Part shown: piece after piece, positions 34,753 to 44,264 of the stretch
Layout of the letters: every line of letters starts with the position of its first letter
How positions within the stretch are numbered: position 1 is the stretch's first letter
Origin: Gammaproteobacteria bacterium
Lineage (GTDB): Bacteria; Pseudomonadota; Gammaproteobacteria; Xanthomonadales; SZUA-36
Reading direction: 5' to 3'
NCBI GenBank assembly: GCA_024275935.1
Contig: JAJRYF010000119.1
Location: forward strand, 1-47,169
DNA: 47,169 bases
Notes under the pieces: model-generated
The model's input: only the letters and a program-made list of their open reading frames with translations
What the model was told of the DNA's origin: nothing
Database searches by the model: none
Translations under genes and position numbers: made by a program

Positions 34753-35933
34753 TGCGCTCTGCCAGTTTGATTATTGGTGGCCTTGCGCTCTTACTATTGG
34801 CAGCTTTTCTGGCGCCAGTTTTCAAAGCCGACCCTGGTTATGTCTTAATTCGTTTTCAGGGTTGGTCGCTGGAAACAACATTATTGGTGTTGCTAGCAGG
34901 GCTGTTCTTGTTATATATGTTACTACGCTTAGTGGTCTGGCTATGGCGCTGGCCTTTGCGCAGTGCCCGCAAAATGCGCGAGCAATCACAGCGTAAGCAG
35001 TTAGAAAAAGGTTTGCTGGCACTAGCTGAAGGTGACTTTAAAGCAGCTGAAAAGGCTTTAAGTAAATCCGCCTCTGGAGAGCATGCAACCGTGGCCCTGC
35101 TTGGAGCTGCCAGAGCAGCTGAGGGCAGATCTGATAGTAAAGCGCGGGAAGGCTATTTGCGTCAGGCAGAACAGGGTAATAAGTCTAATATTTTGGTGCC
35201 GTTATCGCGTGCAGAAATGTTAATGGCTGCAGAAAACTGGAGCCAGGCTCTAGAAATACTTGAGGAGCTGCGCGACAGGTATCCGCGGCATCAGCAGGTT
35301 AAGGCGCAGGCCTATCACTGCTATCGGCAGCTAGGCGATTGGCTTAAAGCGGGTGATTTGGCTACTGAACTGCGTAAATCCGGGGTAATTGAAAGCGCAG
35401 AGGAAATTGCCTGTTTACAGCGTTCATACCAACAAAGGTTATCGTTAGCAAAAGATGGCCCGCAGTTGCAGCAGGTATGGAAGATGTTGCCCCGTACTGT
35501 TAGAAAAAATGCCTTGGTAATTGCCAGCTATACGAAATTATTATCTGGCCTGGTCGGTACTGATGCGGCAGAAGCAATGCTGCGGAAAACCCTTAACCAG
35601 AGCTGGTCGGAAGAGTTGATCCATCAGTATGCATTGCTGGATGGAGGCGACAAGCGTGGGCGCCTTAAACAGACCGAAAAGTGGTTGCAGAAATATCCTG
35701 AAGATGCGGGTGTGCATCTGGCTATTGGCCGCTTGTGCCTGGCAGAAAAAATCTGGGGTAAAGCCAGGGAACACTTACAAACCAGTTTGCGTTATCGCCC
35801 TGATCGGGTAACTTATGCCACCCTTGGAGCTCTTAGTCAGAGGTTAGGTGAGCTGGAAGAAGCGGTTGATTGTTTTGCCAAAGCTTTGCAGATGTGTGAG
35901 AAGACTGTGGCTGAGCCTTCTGGTGCTGAGTGA
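34752..35933 (+). CDS. hemY: HemY-like TPR membrane protein
   Basis: HemY is an inner-membrane protein with two N-terminal helices (about residues 5-22 and 38-60) and a TPR-repeat domain. Its role in heme metabolism is suggested mainly by gene linkage and recent enterobacterial work. The N-terminal PDPGYVLI-like motif (ADPGYVLIRFQGWSLETTL) and the C-terminal TPR pairs are typical. It is 393 residues, usual for the family. It overlaps hemX by one base (TGATG) and ends 24 bases before the convergent GMC oxidoreductase. Confidence 0.93.
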   Translation: MRSASLIIGGLALLLLAAFLAPVFKADPGYVLIRFQGWSLETTLLVLLAGLFLLYMLLRLVVWLWRWPLRSARKMREQSQRKQLEKGLLALAEGDFKAAEKALSKSASGEHATVALLGAARAAEGRSDSKAREGYLRQAEQGNKSNILVPLSRAEMLMAAENWSQALEILEELRDRYPRHQQVKAQAYHCYRQLGDWLKAGDLATELRKSGVIESAEEIACLQRSYQQRLSLAKDGPQLQQVWKMLPRTVRKNALVIASYTKLLSGLVGTDAAEAMLRKTLNQSWSEELIHQYALLDGGDKRGRLKQTEKWLQKYPEDAGVHLAIGRLCLAEKIWGKAREHLQTSLRYRPDRVTYATLGALSQRLGELEEAVDCFAKALQMCEKTVAEPSGAE

Positions 35934-35957
35934 ATTAACTCGGTGCAAGCACAAGTC

Positions 35958-37571
35958 TTATGTCGAACCCAGAATCATATCGGCAGCTTTCTCAGCAATC
36001 ATTATTGTGGGTGCGTTGGTGTTTCCGGCGATTAGCTCAGGCATGATGGAAGCATCAACGACTCTTAATCCATCAATACCATGAACTCTTAACTGTGGGT
36101 CAACCACGGCCATTGAGTCGACCCCCATTTTACAGGTGCCAACCGGGTGGTATATGGTTTCGGCTTTTTGGCGGATAAAATCCATTAGTTCAGCATCAGA
36201 TTCGAGATCAGCTGCAGGCCAGATTGCCTTACCCCGAATCGGCTTGAAAACATCAGTTGCAAATAACTGTGTACCTAGACGAGCGCAGGCCAGAATTACT
36301 TTTTCGTCGTGTGGGTGGTTCAGGTAATTGGGACGAATGGCTGGTGCGGCCTGTGGGTTGGCAGACTTGATATGAATATTTCCACGACTCTTTGGGCGTA
36401 GCTGGCAGGCATGAATGGTCATGCCATAGCCAGGTAAGATGTTGCGGCCGTGATCATCTAGCTGGGCCGGCACAAAGTGACTCTGAATATCAGGGCGATT
36501 ATCTTCAGCGTGCTCAGACAGCAGGAAGCCACCGGCTTCGGCAATATTAGAGCTTGCTGGGCCACCCCGGGTTAGCAGGTAGCGAATCCCGCTGGTGATT
36601 TCATTGATATGGTCGTAGGTAATTTTCTCACGGGTTTTAACCAAAGTGCAGATATCCAGATGGTCTTGCAAGTTTTCACCAACACCGGGTAACTCATGTA
36701 GAACTTCGAGGCTGTGCTGTTGCAGGGCTGTGCCTGCGCCGATACCTGATAGCTCCAGGAGTTGAGGGGAGTTTATCGCCCCGCCAGAAAGCAGCACTTC
36801 ACCAGCGTAGCAGTATCCGGCTTTACCTTTGCGACTATACTGCACTCCAACTGCGCGATTACCATCCAGAATTACTTTCTCCACCATTGCTTGAGTAATG
36901 ATGGTCAGGTTAGCGCGGTTTTTTGCCGGGTTTAAGAATGCTACAGCGGCACTACAGCGGCGGCCATATTTTTGGGTGACCTGGTAAAAACCAAAACCCC
37001 GTTGTTGGTCATTATTAAAGTCGGTTACGCGCAGGTAGCCTAGCTCTTCGGCGGCTTCCAGGTATTTATCTGAAAGTGGGCTGTGATAGCGCAAGTCTGA
37101 TATTGAGAGCGGACCGCCAGCGCCATGATATAAGCTGGCCCCGTGTTGCTGATTTTCTGATTTAATAAAGTAAGGCAATACCGAAGTATAGTCCCAGCCA
37201 GGGTTCCCTGCTTGGGCCCAATTATCGTAATCTTTGCGATGGCCCCGGCAGTAACACATGGCATTGATAGAAGATGATCCGCCAAGTACCTTGCCCCGTG
37301 GCCAGTAAAGGCTACGATTGTTCAGCGCAGCCTCCGGTTCAGTAGTGTAGTTCCAGTTGATAGATTTTAGTTTCACCAGCTTCGCCAGGCCAGCAGGCAT
37401 ATGGATCAAGGGGTTCCAGTCTTTACCGCCAGCCTCAAGTAATAACACTCGATTATTTGGGTTTTCACTCAGGCGATTGGCAAGTACACAGCCAGCAGAG
37501 CCAGCACCAATGATGATGTAATCCCAATCAGGCTTGTTATTGCTTCCTTGCATAGTCGGCTTTGTTTCCAT
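35958..37571 (-). CDS. GMC family FAD oxidoreductase (choline-dehydrogenase-like)
   Basis: This 537-residue flavoenzyme belongs to the glucose-methanol-choline family, which oxidises alcohols. The dinucleotide-binding motif is IIIGAGSAGCVLANRLSE, followed by LLLEAGG. The GMC signatures are WPRGKVLGGSSSINAM and GAINSPQLLELSGIG, and the active-site histidine lies in YHPVGTCKMG with the second conserved residue in NTNAPTIMIAEKAA. The substrate cannot be told; BetA and aliphatic or PEG alcohol dehydrogenases are similar. No betaine pathway gene is adjacent. It is divergent from the RND genes over a 200-base gap. Confidence 0.93.
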   Translation of the reverse strand: METKPTMQGSNNKPDWDYIIIGAGSAGCVLANRLSENPNNRVLLLEAGGKDWNPLIHMPAGLAKLVKLKSINWNYTTEPEAALNNRSLYWPRGKVLGGSSSINAMCYCRGHRKDYDNWAQAGNPGWDYTSVLPYFIKSENQQHGASLYHGAGGPLSISDLRYHSPLSDKYLEAAEELGYLRVTDFNNDQQRGFGFYQVTQKYGRRCSAAVAFLNPAKNRANLTIITQAMVEKVILDGNRAVGVQYSRKGKAGYCYAGEVLLSGGAINSPQLLELSGIGAGTALQQHSLEVLHELPGVGENLQDHLDICTLVKTREKITYDHINEITSGIRYLLTRGGPASSNIAEAGGFLLSEHAEDNRPDIQSHFVPAQLDDHGRNILPGYGMTIHACQLRPKSRGNIHIKSANPQAAPAIRPNYLNHPHDEKVILACARLGTQLFATDVFKPIRGKAIWPAADLESDAELMDFIRQKAETIYHPVGTCKMGVDSMAVVDPQLRVHGIDGLRVVDASIMPELIAGNTNAPTIMIAEKAADMILGST

Positions 37572-37772
37572 TTAGAATTCAGGCTTGAATCATACACCCG
37601 TTTGCTACTGTAGTAAGTCGGAAATTTACCTTTATTTATGCAAGCTCTTCGGCTTACCACATAAGTGGGTCATTTTATCCCCGTTTATAGGGTTTTTGTG
37701 GTGTTCAGAGTAGAATATGCGGATGAAGTACCGGCTTACAGTAAATATAAGTAGAAAATTGCGAGTGCAGCC

Positions 37773-40700
37773 ATGTTCTTAACCAGAGCAGCCTTACATA
37801 ACCGTGTAGCCGTGGCCGTGGCTGCAATATTGATAATCTTGTTTGGGGTGCTTTCTCTATTCCGTTTACCCATCCAGTTATCCCCGGAAATTGAGCGCCC
37901 GGTTATCTCTATCTCAACCAATTGGCGTGCCGCATCGCCGCGGGAGATTGAGTCTGAAATAATTGAGCCGCAGGAGAACACATTGCGCGGCTTGCCAGGT
38001 TTGCGGCTGATGTCTTCCAGCTCCTCGCGTGGCAGTGGTTCAGTCAATCTGGAGTTTGAAGTCGGCACTGATATGGGCCGAGCTTTGGTTGAAGTTCTAA
38101 ATTCGCTAAACCAGGTGCCGCGTTATCCGGTAGATATTACCGAACCGGTAATCAGGGTTGGCGGCGGGGGTATGGGCGATACCATAGCCTGGTTTTCTGT
38201 GCGCACCAAGGCTGGTAACCCACGGCCAATTTCCAGTTACCAAGACTTTATAGATGATGTAATTCTTCCGCGCATGGAGCGTGTTGCAGGAGTGGCTAGC
38301 AGTGGCGCTTTTGGTGGCAGATCTGAGGAAATTAGAATTTCTTTTGACCCGTATCTGGCCGCCAGCCTGGGAGTAAATGTCACTACTATCGGCGGCCGGC
38401 TGGGTAACAACAAGGATGTCTCGGCGGGTTTTGCAGATGTAGGCAGGCGTCGCTACACTATCCGTTTTGCCGGCCAATATGATGTAGAGGTGCTCGGAGA
38501 CTTGGTGCTGGAATGGCGTGATAATCATGCGGTACGCCTGCGCGATATTGCCACGGTAGAGAAAGTCCCACAAGATCGTGCCGGGGTGATCAGCCAAAAT
38601 GGTGGCCCTTCGATTGCTCTGAATGTAACCCCGGAATCGGGAGTCAATGTACTCGAAGTAATGGCAGGAATAAAAGCTGCTGCCGCTGAACTTCAAGCCA
38701 GCCATCTTGATTCTGCCGGGCTTACTCTCACCCAGATGTACGATGAAACTATTTATATCAATTCATCCGTACGCATGGTCAGGAACAATCTGATTTTGGG
38801 GATGCTTTTGGCCATTGCGGTTTTATGGTGGTTCTTGCGTCGTTTTCGAGCCACTCTAATTGTGGCCATGGCGATACCATTGTGTTTGTTTGCTTCATTT
38901 ATAGCCCTTGATATATTCGGGATGACGCTGAATATTATCTCATTAGCAGGATTGGCTTTTGCTACCGGGATGGTACTTGATGCCGCTATTGTGGTATTAG
39001 AAAATATATTCCGTCAGCGCGAGGCGGGCCGTAGCGGAGCTGAAGCTAGTTTGCGGGGCACAGGTCAGGTTTGGGGCGCTTTGTTAGCTTCAACAGTGAC
39101 CACGGTAGCAATTTTTATGCCGGTGATTTTTTTACAAGATGAAGCCGGCCAACTATTTAAAGACTTGGCGCTAACAATCTCGGTTTCGGTAGTTGCTTCC
39201 CTGATAGTTGCCGTTAGTGTCTTGCCGGCAGCTGCAGCAAGCTGGATTCGTAAAGGCACGCTTGAGGATGAGCATCGTAGCTGGTGGCGAGCGATAACCG
39301 ATAAAGTTATGTTGCTAACGGATACTGACAGGCGTCGGTGGATATGGATCTGTAGCTTGACTTTGGTGCCTGTTTTGCTAGCCCTGGCCTTGAAGCCGGC
39401 AGCGGATTATTTGCCTGAAGGCAAGCAAAATTTCGCCTTCGGCTTCCTGGTAACACCGCCAGGTTTGAATGTTGATACTGCCGAAGCCGAGCTAACCTCG
39501 GTGATTGATGCACGCTTTAGCCCCTACTTAAAAGATCAGCAACCGTTAATAAACAATTATTTTCTCGGTTATTTTGGTGGTGGTGGTTTTTTTGGCCTGC
39601 GCGCAGAAGACCCAGACGACATGGGTGAGATTATCACGCTGGTTAACAGCCAAATTATCCGTGGGTTTCCAGACACTTTTGGCTTTCTTTCACGATCCCC
39701 AGTATTTGGTGGAAGCAGAGGCGGTCGCAGCATCGCCCTGGATTTACAGGGCGATGACTTTGAATCTTTATTAGCCGCCGGTCAAGTTGGCTTTGGGGCG
39801 GTAATGCAGGCACTGCCAGGAGCCAATGTACGACCCTTGCCAGGCTTGGAACTAGCCGAGCCTGAACTTAAACTGATTCCTAATGACCGCCGGATTGCGG
39901 AAGTGGGCTGGAACCGGGAGGTGGTAGCCACTGCGATCAGAGCTTTGGGTTCAGGCGCGTTTCTGGGTGAGTACTTTGATGGCTTTAGGCGGTTAAATAT
40001 TATCCTGCGGGCAGACCAGTGGAACACCCCGGAAGAATTAGAGGCGCTACCTTTAGTTACCCCATCTGGAGAAATCCAGACAGTTGGAGAGTTAGTTAAG
40101 GTAACCAGAACCGCAGGCCCCAGCGAGATTCGTCGGATTGATCGGCGGCGAACGCTGACTTTGCAGGTGACACCGCCACCGGGTATGCCGTTGGAAGTGG
40201 CTATAGATACATTGAAAGAGCAGGTAGTGCCCATAATCAACCCGCTGATGCCAGCAAATGGTGTAATTAGCTTCCATGGAACGGCCGAGGCATTGGGCGA
40301 AGCATTAAGAAGCATGGTGGGTAGTTTCGCTCTGGCCATCCTTATTCTTTACCTGCTGGTATCGGCACTATTCCAGTCTTTCAGAGATTCCTTGCTGGTA
40401 ATTTTGACTATACCGATGGCCACTGTAGGTGGTATCTTCAGCCTGCGGATTATGGATCTGGCGCTCAAGTCCAGTGGTGGACAGGCGATGGATTTATTAA
40501 CCATGATTGGTTTTGTTATTTTGCTTGGATTAGTGGTAAATAATGCAATTTTACTGGTGTATCGTGCCCGTGATGGTGAACGCGAAGGGATGTCCCGAAG
40601 AGATGCTGTAGAGTCGGCAGTACGCTTGCGCCTGCGGCCAATTTTAATGAGCACTATGACCAGTATTTTTGGGATGTTACCGCTACTGCTTATCCCCGGG

Positions 40701-40850
40701 GCTGGCACGGAGTTATACCGTGGAATGGCTGCTGTGATAGTTGGCGGGATGTTGGTATCAACAATATTTACCCTGATATTATTGCCCAGCTTGTTACGCA
40801 TGAATGAGTCCAACCGTGAAAGTAAGGCAGCGGCGTTGGCTGGCACTTGA
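37773..40850 (+). CDS. RND efflux permease (HAE-1-like)
   Basis: This is a 1025-residue inner-membrane RND pump subunit with twelve predicted helices and two large periplasmic loops. ERPVISISTNW and the pore region PREIESEIIEPQE are conserved. In TM4 the proton-relay pair of AcrB (two Asp) appears as Asp402-Ala403 in MVLDAAIVVLEN. In TM10 the relay lysine position reads VVNNAILLV, with Asn. The TM11 segment LRPILMSTMTSIFGMLP is normal. The adaptor gene follows, reversing the common adaptor-permease order, and no outer-membrane factor gene is nearby. The substrate is unknown. Confidence 0.92.
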   Translation: MFLTRAALHNRVAVAVAAILIILFGVLSLFRLPIQLSPEIERPVISISTNWRAASPREIESEIIEPQENTLRGLPGLRLMSSSSSRGSGSVNLEFEVGTDMGRALVEVLNSLNQVPRYPVDITEPVIRVGGGGMGDTIAWFSVRTKAGNPRPISSYQDFIDDVILPRMERVAGVASSGAFGGRSEEIRISFDPYLAASLGVNVTTIGGRLGNNKDVSAGFADVGRRRYTIRFAGQYDVEVLGDLVLEWRDNHAVRLRDIATVEKVPQDRAGVISQNGGPSIALNVTPESGVNVLEVMAGIKAAAAELQASHLDSAGLTLTQMYDETIYINSSVRMVRNNLILGMLLAIAVLWWFLRRFRATLIVAMAIPLCLFASFIALDIFGMTLNIISLAGLAFATGMVLDAAIVVLENIFRQREAGRSGAEASLRGTGQVWGALLASTVTTVAIFMPVIFLQDEAGQLFKDLALTISVSVVASLIVAVSVLPAAAASWIRKGTLEDEHRSWWRAITDKVMLLTDTDRRRWIWICSLTLVPVLLALALKPAADYLPEGKQNFAFGFLVTPPGLNVDTAEAELTSVIDARFSPYLKDQQPLINNYFLGYFGGGGFFGLRAEDPDDMGEIITLVNSQIIRGFPDTFGFLSRSPVFGGSRGGRSIALDLQGDDFESLLAAGQVGFGAVMQALPGANVRPLPGLELAEPELKLIPNDRRIAEVGWNREVVATAIRALGSGAFLGEYFDGFRRLNIILRADQWNTPEELEALPLVTPSGEIQTVGELVKVTRTAGPSEIRRIDRRRTLTLQVTPPPGMPLEVAIDTLKEQVVPIINPLMPANGVISFHGTAEALGEALRSMVGSFALAILILYLLVSALFQSFRDSLLVILTIPMATVGGIFSLRIMDLALKSSGGQAMDLLTMIGFVILLGLVVNNAILLVYRARDGEREGMSRRDAVESAVRLRLRPILMSTMTSIFGMLPLLLIPGAGTELYRGMAAVIVGGMLVSTIFTLILLPSLLRMNESNRESKAAALAGT

Positions 40851-40866
40851 AATATATGAGAAATTA

Positions 40867-42027
40867 ATGAATACAAGAGTAATCAATCTAAGTCTGTTAT
40901 ATCCGTTGGTGTTAGTTATGTCGCTTACCAGTTCGGTAGCATTGGCCCAGCGTGGAGCCCCGCCAGCACCGGTGGTGGTAGCTGAGGTTGAGTTGCGGAC
41001 TATGGTGGCTACAGTAGTTATGCCAGGGACAGTGCTCTCGCGTGAAGATGCGCGTATTGCCACCGAAATTACCGGGCGTTTAATGTATATCGCCGATATT
41101 GGTACTGAGGTTGCCAAGGGTGATGTGTTGGCAGAAATTGATAATTCCCGGATTAAGCTGCAACTAGCAGAGCTAAAAGCTCAGGTTGCGCGAGCTAAAG
41201 CCCGTAAGGTCTTTTTGCAAGCAGAAGAAAAACGGATTATCCAGCTGTCGAAGAAAAAGCTTACTTCGGTTACGCTGGTGGAGCAGACTCGTGCCGACCG
41301 GCAGGCAGCCGATAGCGATTATGAAATTTCTAAGGTGCGCTTACAGCAAACTGCCGATGACCTGGAACGGAGCCACATTCGCGCACCTTTCCCCGGTGTG
41401 GTAGTTGCGCGTTTAAGTAATGTGGGTGAGCGGCTGGCGGTGGGCGATGAGGTACTACGACTGGTTAATTCTGGCTCGCTTGAAATAGTTACCAGAGCAC
41501 CACTGCAATATATAGCCTTTAGCTCTCCGGGTGAAGAATTGTCGGTTACTGCTGGTGACCTGGATTTCAATGCTGTAATCCGCAGCTTAGTAGCTGTGGG
41601 TAATGAGCGCACCCATGTATTTGAGATGCGCCTGGATTTGCCCGCAAACTTTCTACCAATCGGTCAGACAGTAAGGGTTAGAGTCCCGGTTGCATCCCAG
41701 CGACAAGCTTTGGCCGTGCCTCGGGATGCTTTGGTGCTGCGTGGAACCGGCACTACTATTTCACTCATCAGTAATGGTGACAGTGCCCGTAAAGTGATGG
41801 TTACAACCGGCATAAGCGAGCTTGACTGGATAGAAGTTAAGGGTGACCTACAGGCGGGTGAGCAGGTGATTATTCGTGGTGCTGAACGGCTAAGGCCAGG
41901 GCAAAAAGTAAGTATTCAGAATAATAATGGTTCGCCAGACTCCACCCCACAGAGCTCAAGGTCGTATACTGATGACCTTGAGCTAGAGAGTAATGGTGAT
42001 AATGTTACAGAAGAAACAGTCGACTGA
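40867..42027 (+). CDS. RND efflux periplasmic adaptor subunit
   Basis: This membrane-fusion protein links the RND permease to an outer-membrane channel. From the ATG at 40867 (386 residues) it starts with a signal peptide ending at VALAQRG. The frame also extends upstream to 40804 within the permease, but that would hide the signal. A lipoyl/barrel-sandwich half (GRLMYIADIGTEVAKGDVLA), a helical hairpin (about 95-165) and the second lipoyl half (APFPGVVVARL with VGERLAVGDEVLRL) are visible. It lies 16 bases after the permease stop. Confidence 0.92.
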   Translation: MNTRVINLSLLYPLVLVMSLTSSVALAQRGAPPAPVVVAEVELRTMVATVVMPGTVLSREDARIATEITGRLMYIADIGTEVAKGDVLAEIDNSRIKLQLAELKAQVARAKARKVFLQAEEKRIIQLSKKKLTSVTLVEQTRADRQAADSDYEISKVRLQQTADDLERSHIRAPFPGVVVARLSNVGERLAVGDEVLRLVNSGSLEIVTRAPLQYIAFSSPGEELSVTAGDLDFNAVIRSLVAVGNERTHVFEMRLDLPANFLPIGQTVRVRVPVASQRQALAVPRDALVLRGTGTTISLISNGDSARKVMVTTGISELDWIEVKGDLQAGEQVIIRGAERLRPGQKVSIQNNNGSPDSTPQSSRSYTDDLELESNGDNVTEETVD

Positions 42028-42062
42028 AGTGGTCATTAGGCCCGCTGGAGTAAACCCTAACT

Positions 42063-43343
42063 ATGTTTGAGCCAGTGGGGGCGATAGGGCGGGCGCTTAA
42101 AATTAAATCAGGCGAGTGGGCGCGCCTGCTGATCGCTTTCTTCTACTTTTTCTGCCTACTCAGCGGCTATTTTATGCTCCGGCCAATTCGTGGCGCAATC
42201 GCTGCTGCCGATGCTGATAACTTGCAGTGGTTATATACAGCAACCTTTGTTTCTATGTTGGCGTTGGTGCCAGTTTTTGGGTATTTGGTAAGCAATTTCA
42301 AACGCTCGCGCTTTGTTCCTGGTATATATTTTTTCTTCATTACCAATATAATTTTGTTCGCATGGTTATTTCGCGATGGAATGCCGGATATCTGGACTCA
42401 GCGGTTTTATTATGTCTGGATCAGTGTGTTCAATCTGTTTGTGGTGTCTATCTTCTGGAGTTTTATGGCCGATATTTTTCGGGCCGGTCAAGCTCAGCGG
42501 TTATTTGGTACTATCGCTGCAGGCGGTAGCCTGGGCGCAGTATTCGGACCATTAGTCACTGGTAATATCGCTGCCAGCGTAGGCAACAGTGGCTTAATGC
42601 TGATTGCGGCTGGGCTGATAACGATAGCTACGCTGGCTGCCATTTATCTTGGTGGGCACAGTGAGGCCAGGGATCGTGGTGCGCGTCCAGAGTCAGTTAT
42701 CGGTGGGAGTATTTGGGAAGGCGCGATTAAAGTATTCAGTTCAAAGTATCTAATTCTTATTTGCCTGTTAATGTTACTGCATAACCTTACCTCTACCTTC
42801 TTGTATAACGGCATGGCGTTAATGGTTAGAGAACAGATTCCAGAGGTCGGCGCTGCGCGCACGATATTCTTCAGCAACATTAACCTCATGGTTAACCTGA
42901 TAGCCTTTGTTTTACAATTCTTGCTTACTTCCAGAATAGTTGCCTGGTTGGGGATGCCCAAAACCATGGTCTTGATGCCGATGATTCTGGCAGCTGGCAT
43001 GGTGGTGCTTGGTAGCTCGCTAACCTTGGTGTTATTTGCCTCGGTGCAAATTGCCCAGCGCTCTCTTAACTATGGCTTGGTCGGACCGATCAAAGAAATG
43101 CTATTTACAGTAGTCGAACGGTCTACCAAATATAAATCCAAAAACTTTATTGATACAGTCGTCTATCGCGGTAGCGATGTTGCCGCTAGCTGGATATTCA
43201 AAGGCTTGATCGTAATCGGCTTGAGTTTAAGCCAAATTGCCCTGGTATTTATTCCGGTGCTGGCAATCTGGGCTTATGTGAGTTGGCAGCTTGGCAGTTT
43301 ATATGAGCAAAAGGTCAAACAACAAAATTCCGCCAACCGCTAG
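42063..43343 (+). CDS. MFS/NTP-NDP-carrier-like transporter
   Basis: This 426-residue protein with about twelve membrane helices is related to the MFS and the ATP/ADP carrier-like (TLC) group found in free-living Proteobacteria. FCLLSGYFMLRPIRGAIA near the N-terminus and the late segment FIDTVVYRGSDVAASWIFKG are hallmarks of that group. The natural substrate is unknown; free-living members are not parasitic ATP importers. It begins 35 bases after the adaptor gene on the same strand and might share its transcript. Confidence 0.85.
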   Translation: MFEPVGAIGRALKIKSGEWARLLIAFFYFFCLLSGYFMLRPIRGAIAAADADNLQWLYTATFVSMLALVPVFGYLVSNFKRSRFVPGIYFFFITNIILFAWLFRDGMPDIWTQRFYYVWISVFNLFVVSIFWSFMADIFRAGQAQRLFGTIAAGGSLGAVFGPLVTGNIAASVGNSGLMLIAAGLITIATLAAIYLGGHSEARDRGARPESVIGGSIWEGAIKVFSSKYLILICLLMLLHNLTSTFLYNGMALMVREQIPEVGAARTIFFSNINLMVNLIAFVLQFLLTSRIVAWLGMPKTMVLMPMILAAGMVVLGSSLTLVLFASVQIAQRSLNYGLVGPIKEMLFTVVERSTKYKSKNFIDTVVYRGSDVAASWIFKGLIVIGLSLSQIALVFIPVLAIWAYVSWQLGSLYEQKVKQQNSANR

Positions 43344-43356
43344 GGTGTGGCTAGAT

Positions 43357-44114
43357 TTAAGATCCAGCCAGATTTCCAGACTTTTCAGGGATTGTAGGCT
43401 CGCTACCGTCTCTAGTGGCGCGGTAATGTGGCGACATAATTTCTACCCCGGCATTCTGGAAACTGTCAAGGATGTTTGCGTGCAGGTCTGAATAGATTGT
43501 TGACATGCGGTTAGGCCGTTTGGTGGTTACATTAAGCTCGTATTCTATATAGTAATCATCAAGCGCTGTTTGTAACACATATGGTGCTGGTTGCTCCTCT
43601 ACATATTCAGTTTTCTTGGCTGCATACAGCAGTAATTTTTGAACTTGTTGCCAGTTAATGTCATAACCTATTGTGATTGTGGTGTGCAGGGTTACCCCGG
43701 ATTGTTCAGCCTGAGAGCTAAAATTAACTATATGACTATTCATAACCGTAGCGTTAGGTATCGAGACTTCGGTTTTCTTTGGTGTGAGAATGCGGGTTAC
43801 AAAGCTAGAGCGCTCAATTACCCGGCCCTCGGTATCATTTATTTTAATTCGGTCGCCGACCTTAAATGCCCGTGTATAAGTTATCACTATGCCAGCGACA
43901 ACATTTGCCACCGCCGAGGTTGACCCCAGGGACAGCAAAACCCCCAGAAAGATTGAAACGCCCTGAAAGGCCGGTGACCCGGAACCTGGCAGGTAAGGGA
44001 AAACCACAACTACCGTAAGGGCAATGATTAGAACCTTTAGCAGGCTAAAAGTTGTGTGTGCCCAAATAAATCAGCAAACAGGCCGTGAAGCTTGTTTAGT
44101 GCAGTTTCTGTCAT
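43357..44114 (-). pseudogene. Degraded MscS-family mechanosensitive channel gene
   Basis: The C-terminal 216 residues (44007-43357) are a good MscS pore and cage domain: GVLLSLGSTSAVANVVAGIV, FKVGDRIKI and VSIPNATVMNSHIVN. The frame stays open upstream through LLKVLIIALTVVVVFPYLPG but has no plausible start. A start with MTETALNKLHGLFADLFG (44114) lies in another frame and stops at 44037-44039. One frameshift in an ACACACA tract would join them, but even joined, the roughly 200 residues of N-terminal membrane segments found in relatives are gone. It therefore looks like deletion plus frameshift. The fragment is convergent with the MFS gene. Confidence 0.72.
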
Positions 44115-44213
44115 GGTAATATCCCAGTTCCTCACCTCAGTGACCCCAGTATATCAAAAGCGATAGGTCTTCTATAGTCCTCAGCAAGTATTGCCAGCTA
44201 AACTCACGGTTAA

Positions 44214-44231
44214 TGATACAAAAGAGTATCA
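44214..44231 (+). promoter_or_regulatory. Inverted repeat upstream of pyruvate kinase
   Basis: TGATAC (44214-44219) and GTATCA (44226-44231) form a 6-bp perfect inverted repeat about 33 bases before the pyk ATG. A TTGCCA lies 17 bases upstream of the first arm. It could be an operator or a small mRNA hairpin; no known regulator consensus is recognised. Confidence 0.35.
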
Positions 44232-44264
44232 TGTACAGGCAGAGAATAAAAAGTCAGGAAAAAT

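Noticed and set aside
38106-38705. 199-codon minus-strand frame inside the RND permease
   Set aside because: Antisense to a conserved periplasmic domain; no homology or start signal is seen.
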